From NCBI RefSeq assembly GCF_026210795.1, contig NC_089429.1, positions 6,357,001 to 6,421,000 of the forward strand: a stretch of 64,000 bases of DNA, written 5' to 3'. Both the position numbers and the translations under genes were made by a program. The DNA comes from Rhizophagus irregularis. Lineage: Eukaryota; Glomeromycota; Glomeromycetes; Glomerales; Glomeraceae. Under the pieces are notes generated by a model. The model was given only the letters and a program-made list of their open reading frames with translations. It did no database searches and was not told where the DNA came from. This document shows, piece by piece, positions 57,899-64,000 of the stretch; position 1 is the stretch's first letter, and every line of letters begins with the position of its first letter.

Positions 57899-58190
57899 TC
57901 GGCCATCAAAAAATGTTGAAGCGTTCTCCTGAAGTACTATGCTAATCATAACTTTTTTCCATTCCTCATCGGTATCGAACCAGGGTAATATTACTCCTTT
58001 ATCTTCATACTTGCGTCGAAGTATCTCCCCCTATCAAACTTTCTCGCATGTTATATCCATATGCTCATGAGGATCTTCTTCGGTTTCTTTTGCACTTTCA
58101 CACATTTGCGCATCGGCTTCAATTCTTTCGCGGTAAAATAGGGAGTTACTCTTATCTCCAAATAACCTAACCCAAGCCGTTATAACATAA
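57899..58190 (-). pseudogene. Upstream exon of the unidentified gene, with a double stop
   Basis: Open minus-strand sequence includes TAWVRLFGDKSNSLFYRERI, ADAQMCESAKETEEDPHEHM, a TGA-TAG pair, then RRKYEDKGVILPWFDTDEEW and a GTAAGC donor after GRRCEG. It is charged and helical in character. No family recognised. Confidence 0.45.
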
Positions 58191-60669
58191 TTAAATATAA
58201 GTAGTAAAACAATAGATGCTATTCTTCAAAGTGTTTGGTAAACTCTGGATTGAGGTTGCACTTTTGTTTTCATTTGCATTTCATTTTCTCTGTATGTAGT
58301 TTTATGTGCAGTAATTTTGGACAATATTTACAAGAAAAAATTTTTTTTTTGGTCATTGAATACCAAAAATTTCGTGATCAGGGCGCGCAAATTTCTGCGT
58401 AAAAATCATCTATTTCAGGCGGTTGTTATTTACATTGCAAAACAGATAAAACAAATAATTGTCTTTTTGACTTTTTCTTAACAGTTAAAGTTTATATTTT
58501 GAAAATATGGAATGAATCATTCCTTTAAGAAGATTAAAGAGTTTCAAGAAAATTTAATAAAATTTATTAATTTAATTATTAATCTCAATTGCACAGTATT
58601 TCAGATTAATATTTATAACATTAAAAATGAGTGAACAGTAGCATGGAATTTTTCGTTAAAAAGGTTAGAGTCATTTTTTGATCGAATTTACTCATTATTA
58701 CAATGAATTGGTTGGTACACCATGGACTATCGGCTTTTATCATTTCAGAAAATACAAACGTCAAAAGCATTTCTTAAAATTTCTTCCAGGTAGTTTAACA
58801 AAATTTGACTTAATTTAGGACTAACTGTTAATTGATTTTGGGGTAAATTTTTTTCTGATATTATTAAATTCTTTACCCCAATACTGTAAAGTAACCCTTT
58901 TTTGCATATAATGTCAGTTAAACATATAATGTAGGCCAAAATTGTCATAATTCTGGTAAGGTTATGGATGCTCATATTTATACCTGATCATAAATTTTGC
59001 AAAAATAAATTTATTTTTATTTATGCATATCCTTTGTTTGCATTATTTTATTTAAAAAAAATTTGTTATTTCCTTAATAATTTTTTTAATTCTAATTTTT
59101 TAGTTACACTTTTCTTTTCTCTATTAATACTAAAAAAAATTCAAAATAATATAAATTTTAATTATTGATATAATTAAAAATTGTTATCATTATATTGGTT
59201 CAATCAATTGTAATCAAAATTACTAAATGTAGAAATATTAAAGGATTCAGCCACAAGTATAAATAAAAGCATTATAGCACTGCCGCAAATATATGAATAT
59301 TGACCCGTATTTTTGCAGCACTGCCACCCATTACAGCCTGATACATTGGCGCAAGTAAAATATTTAGATGCTTAGCTTAATGTTTATTATGTAATATACA
59401 GGCTAAAGTTTTCAGAACTGCAATCGGCTATCTCTATATATTTGCCATATTCCCACATAATTTTTATTTTAAAATTTCTAACTTTTAACCTTAAATTACC
59501 AAAAAAAAAAAATAATAATAATAATATTTATTATTTATATTTTAAAACTATACTTCTCATAAACCTCACAAAATCTCATAACCTCATAAACCTTACCTCA
59601 TAAAACTTCACAATGAACCTTTACAAAATTTTTATATATATAGTGTAAAAAACTAATCTTTATCTGATTAGAAAATAATAACATATTGAAGGTCACTTAC
59701 TTATTACGTACCTACACTAATACACTATAGTGATTAAGCTTAGAATATCTTTGAACTTTTTATTAATTAGAGAAATATATAACATTCAAATCATTAATTC
59801 TTATTGACCAGTATAAAAGAGAAATGTTAGAAGCAAGCCATTTAAATAATGACCCAAATTATTGTATTCTTTGAACTCTTATAAGATGTATCATTAAAAC
59901 TTTATAAACAGGTACCATATTTAAAGAAAGCACATAATATAGGTTTACCTTATATTCTTGATCAGCCTCAACCTTATCTTCAAGATCCAAATAATAATGC
60001 AGAAGATTTGCCAACTAGCAAGTAATAATTATTAACATTAAAGATTAGAAAGTTAAAAAATAAATTTATATGGATTTTCTAATATACCTTCAGTCTTTGA
60101 ACATGAGTAATTTTCTAATATTATAAAAAATTCTTTTGATATTTACTATTAATTAAATTATATTCTATATCAGCTTTTACAAGGTATATTCAATCATATC
60201 TAAAGGACAAAATTGATCAATATATAAAACTATTAAATCCTATATATTCAACAATAAAACAGAAACAAATTTAAATTGAACATTGATCTTGAGAATTTTA
60301 AAGATGATCATAAAAAATGATCATTATTATAACATATATAACTAATTAGAATGGATGTTTGGCTAGTATATATATGAAGGTCTTATCCTAAACATACTAT
60401 ATAGTGTACAATTGAAATAACTATTAATTCTATCTGAATTGGCTAACAAAGATATACATGTACAGCCAGATTAAATCTAAGTAAAGGTGGAAAATAGTAT
60501 ATGAATTAATACTATTATATTAAATGACTAATTATATTGTTTATAGCTTATATTAATAACATTATAATACTTGCTTAAAAATGTTAAAAATGCTAAAGAG
60601 TATTACAGGCTTTTAAAAATATATTCCTTACTTAAAAATACAAAGAATCTTATTATAATTTTCTTCTTC
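58191..60669. other. Intergenic with decayed scraps
   Basis: No intact gene. At 59820-60030 a plus-strand scrap reads EMLEASHLNNDPNY and, after a CAG acceptor-like site, VPYLKKAHNIGLPYILDQ to a TAA. Confidence 0.4.
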
Positions 60670-60846
60670 TAATAGAGTAACTGAAAAGTACACAAGAAGA
60701 ATTAATCAACAACTATTAGAAATGACAGAAAAGTATCATGCCATAGATGAATGACTTTATCATGCTTGAACCAAATATTGGGCAATGGAAAATCAAGTAA
60801 ACTAAATAGAGTACTATAATCCTTCTATTATTGCTACTAGTTACTA

Positions 60847-61560
60847 CAGTGCAAAACCTCTATAATAGGAACCTTGCTATAGTAAAAATGGAACATACTT
60901 ATAACACTTAAATTTTTTAATCATATATAAAATTTAAATTTTAACTTAGAATATTGATATCTTCAATGTTGTTCAAGTTATATCAGGTCAAATTTGCTCA
61001 AATTAATTATAACTACCAAAATCGAGAATAATTGATGATAAATAATCAGTTTAATCTTTCTCCTTTACTTTATAGAGTCAAAAGGATTAATTGTCAACAA
61101 ATGGAAAATCGTGGTATAGTAAACATTGCTCTCTTTTTTATTAAAGATGCAAATAGAATAGATTGTTGTGCATGTAGAACTTTATTATTGCAGCCAGATT
61201 GTATCTGCAAAAATCTCAACTTCAAGGAAAGGCGTGGACATAAGTGTGTATTCTATCCTAAATATCACTGTGAATTAAATCATATAGGGTATACATGGAC
61301 AGGTTTACAACAAACTGTTCCTAAGGCATTAGATTCAGCAAAAATCGAAGATATGAACAAAAATCATGGCACTATATGGATATTTATAGAAAAGGTATTA
61401 CTGGAAAATGGCAGTTCTGATTGGCTCATGTTGTATCACGTGATGATCACATAATTATAAAAATCAATTAAATATAATTCAATTTTATTCGATTAAAATC
61501 CAATCACTGGTTCAAATTTTATTAAGGTCTCAAAGTTCCTATTATAGAGGTTCCACACTG
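60847..61560. mobile_element. pogo/Fot-like DNA transposon, non-autonomous, TA duplication
   Basis: Terminal inverted repeats start CAGTG and share AACCTCTATAATAGGAAC. TA flanks both ends (60845-60846 and 61561-61562). CAGTG..AACCTCTATAAT is typical of pogo/Tigger-type Tc1-mariner elements. At 714 bp it is too short for a full transposase but keeps a C-terminal piece. Confidence 0.75.
61032..61454 (+). pseudogene. DDE transposase C-terminal remnant inside the pogo-like element
   Basis: The 140-codon frame has CVFYPKYHCELNHIGYTW, close to the F-x-P-K-x-H-C-x-L-N-x-I-E-x-x-W block that surrounds the last catalytic acid of DDE transposases; here the Glu is replaced by Gly. TVPKALDSA follows. 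An N-terminal domain and the first two Asp residues are missing, so it is inactive. The frame reads into the right terminal region and ends at a TATCACGTGATGATCAC word. Confidence 0.6.
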
Positions 61561-61561
61561 T

Positions 61562-61820
61562 AGTAAACTCCATCGAATGTATCACTTCTTGAGAAATCAG
61601 CGGATGGAGAATATTTAGAAGTGAAAGTGGATACATTAAGGCAGCAAAGTTAGGATATTCAAAGTCTGCATAATCATGCCAAAATGTTAATGTTTACTAC
61701 TACCTAAAAATTATTATTTCAAAATAAAAATATGGCATTCGTTTTATTCTCACAACTAGTAAAATCCATCAAATGTATCACTTCTTGAGAAAGCAGCAGA
61801 AGGGGAATATTTAGAAGTGA
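61562..61820. repeat. Direct repeat, two copies of about 62 bp
   Basis: TCCATC(A/G)AATGTATCACTT followed by CTTGAGAAA(T/G)CAGC and GAATATTTAGAAGTGA occurs at about 61568-61624 and 61765-61820. The first copy abuts the right end of the pogo-like element. Confidence 0.7.
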
Positions 61821-61870
61821 TCAATGCATTAGGATATTGCAATAAAATGATATCCATTTCCCAGCAGAAA

Positions 61871-63499
61871 CTTCAGAAAATGATAAAATAGAAATAAGCA
61901 ATATATTTTTAATGCTCTTGTTATTCCAATGATTGAATATCGAGCTCAAAAGAAAAAATATTCTGGATAATAATGATTGGGAATATCAATTAGTGGACGC
62001 CCCTGCATTTTGTTAAAGTATACAAGTTTTAATCAGTTGAATTTATAAATCTCCTGAAAAGCCTAATGGTCCGAAGTGTAGATAGAGAAATAGTATGCAA
62101 GTAATATATCTGCATGTCCTATCAAATAATTTATTTGGAATCAAGTACATACTTCTGGTTTTACATTTAGACTATTCTAAAATTTCAAAGTAATTAATTA
62201 TATATTAACAATTCAAATCTCAAATGAAACTACTGGTTCTTAATTATAGATTATTTTATTAATTTTTATGCACCATTTAAATAATTTTTTATTACATTTA
62301 TTTACTACATAATGTATAATTTTATTCTGTACCAACATATATACAAATAATATAAATTATTTCCAAATAATCGTGATTTAAATAACTTTAGCTAAATTTT
62401 ATAATTTTGCACAATATTATACTATTTACGTAATTATGATTGAATAAATTATTTTTCTAGTTTTTATCCAGAAAAACTCAGACATGTAAGCAATCTTCTA
62501 TGGATGAATAATAATGTTAATTTATTGCATAAGTTTTATCAATAATGTAAAAATTTACAAATTGTGTTAACTCATACTTTAATAGTTTTAAAACAATGTA
62601 ACAGAAGATTTAATAATAAGTAGCTTTTGCCAATTATAGTATACATTTTATTTTATTTTATGCATTGCAGCTTCTCATATTTTTTCTTTCTTTTAAGTTT
62701 CTTTTGTAGCAAAAAGTTTTCTTCAAATGTTATATTTTATAGAAGGTTACGTGTTGATTGTATAATTGTAAGCAAAATTTAAAATGGCATAGTATCCAAA
62801 GTTGATCGAGAATAATAATGTATAATTTTTCGTAATTATTAATTATTCAGTTATAGAAAAAAATATTATTTATAACCTTTCACCTTTTTTGAAAACTCTA
62901 CTAATTTAATAATTATGTGATATTTAAGAGCCATTTGTTTTAGAGAAAAAACGGGATTTTTAATATTTTTATTTTATTCTGTAAAGATTCAGTTTAAATT
63001 ATACCACAATAAAATAGGTTGTGATATTTCAGTTACAGCAGGTCATGTAAAAATTAAGCCGCACCATGTAACTTAAAGCATAAATATTTTGTCTGTATTA
63101 TATTTTTAAATTTTTCATTCGAAATATATTTTATTGGATTAATAGAGGTTATCGCAATTAATTTTAATTTTGTTATATATATATATTAATTTTAATTCTG
63201 AAATATTTTGAAATTTGAATCTATATTGAAGATTTAATAAAAGGTAATGGTATTATGAAGTTATCTCTTGTAGAATTAGAATGAATTTCTAGATTTTGTG
63301 TAAGTCACCATTTAATTATACTGTATATTCCCAAATTGAATTCATCCATTTGAAGACTATCAATTTAAACAATCATGACCAAAAAGTTTTTCTGGAATAG
63401 TAAAAAATTATTGTGAGTTTAAAAATCTTATTCGTTTAATTTTGCAGGAACACCGGCTTTAAACGTATAACGGAAGAATGGGAACTGTATTTGTTTGAG
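61871..63499. other. Intergenic, no gene seen
   Basis: AT-rich sequence with only short chance frames. Confidence 0.45.
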
Positions 63500-63560
63500 A
63501 AACGTATTAACGTTTCTTTTTTGTAGGAATTAAACTGGACTTGAGACTTTAATGGAAGAT
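63500..63560 (+). repeat. Single micro-exon/mini-intron unit
   Basis: An inverted repeat AGAAACGT / ACGTTTCT is followed by a TTTTTTGTAG acceptor and GAATTAAACTGGACTTGAGA. This mirrors units near 7575-7650 (AAGAACGT / ACGTTCTT, acceptor, GAACTGGACTT) of the large array. Confidence 0.5.
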
Positions 63561-63634
63561 GGGTAGACAGACCAGAGCTATATATATATAGGGGTAAAGT
63601 GCAGCCTTACTATTAGCTCTACCGCATTTTTTAA

Positions 63635-63770
63635 GGGCCGAAATTATAATAATGCCAGACAGCGTCTAAACAAGGAAATAAATTCCGGCCGGCATTATCT
63701 ATAAAAGGAAAGAACTACATGATTATTTTGGTCAATTCTACGCAAACTCTTACCCTACCTTTTTATGTAT
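63635..63770 (+). repeat. Dispersed GGGCCGAAATTAT repeat, copy 3
   Basis: GGGCCGAAATTATAATAATG, CCAGACAG, then AATTCCGGCCGGCATTATCT and AAAAGGAAAGAACTACATGA. It is preceded by TATTAGCTCTACCGCATTTT, a word that also occurs near copy 1 (about 37949). Confidence 0.6.
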
Positions 63771-64000
63771 AGCTCGGGGGTCCTTGTAAAGCGAATTAAT
63801 TTCTAAATGTTCATCCATTAATTTCATTTTCAACAATTTCATTTGGTAATAAACAAGACGGTATTTGCAATTATGTTTTTAAATGTATTATATAATGTAC
63901 TAGTTAATTAATATTAATTATTATTTAGTTTATCATCAAAAAATTTAACAATTCAAATTCAATCTCTTTAAAAAGGCGAAACATTGAAGAATTAAACCTT

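Larger units (their letters stand above)
60670..61870 (+). pseudogene. Coding remnant split by a pogo-like element
   Basis: Left of the element, frames read RVTEKYTRRINQQLLEMTEK and EYYNPSIIATS. Right of it they read SNVSLLEKSADGEYLEV and, in a second copy, SNVSLLEKAAEGEYLEVINA. The left part is helical and charged. The family is not recognised; a coiled-coil or Gag-like protein is possible. Stops occur on both sides. Confidence 0.35.

Overview
This window looks like nuclear DNA of an arbuscular mycorrhizal fungus, most likely Rhizophagus or a close Glomeromycotina relative. It is strongly AT-rich, and its introns have GTAAGT-type donors and T-rich TAG acceptors. Its gene families are those expanded in that lineage: F-box proteins with leucine-rich tails, a BTB-BACK-TLDc protein, a TKL-like kinase with a Cys-rich N-terminal region, a lineage-type coiled-coil family, a Crinkler-like effector remnant, and much DNA-transposon, LTR and SINE debris. 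Family and organism assignments come from reading translations by eye; no database search was run.

Intact-looking genes are few: three single-exon F-box genes (24190-25677 +, 27276-28877 -, 52142-53569 -) and a three-exon seven-helix membrane protein (49466-50695 +). Possible further genes are a five-exon gene at 3986-6072 (-) with a decayed end, a Cys-rich exon near 700, and an acidic ORF at 54882-55388.

Relics dominate the rest. They are a BTB-BACK-TLDc pseudogene (2287-3749), a TLDc fragment at the left edge, a kinase pseudogene (13111-16348) split by an 804-bp foldback element with a TA duplication, an F-box pseudogene split in two (20612-23580), a second F-box pseudogene (43606-44760) abutting an alpha/beta-hydrolase pseudogene (44890-45532), and a cluster of less AT-rich relic genes at 54.1-58.2 kb.

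Mobile DNA can be dated or bounded in several places. There is a Harbinger-like MITE (9905-10170, TAA duplication), a foldback element (14734-15537, TA), a solo LTR (18127-18939, ATAC), a SINE with box A/B and a 23-bp duplication (18996-19475), a 1.26-kb insertion with a 12-bp duplication (35659-36913), a pogo-like element with a DDE-transposase remnant (60847-61560, TA), and several short foldback elements with CCCTATAA-type ends.

The most unusual feature is an array at 6714-10640 of about 16-18 repeat units. Each unit looks like a 25-45 nt micro-exon followed by a short intron with a GTAA donor, a TACTAAC-like branch site inside a small inverted repeat, and a T-rich TAG acceptor. Smaller arrays with the same layout but different exon sequence occur at 22760-23245, 26645-26825 and 46990-47410, and a single unit at 63500-63560. 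I do not recognise a described system that matches them.

Long stretches (10.7-13.1, 17.2-18.1, 25.7-26.6, 29.0-30.6, 37.8-43.6, 58.3-60.6 and 61.9-63.5 kb) hold only AT-rich sequence with scattered decayed coding scraps.
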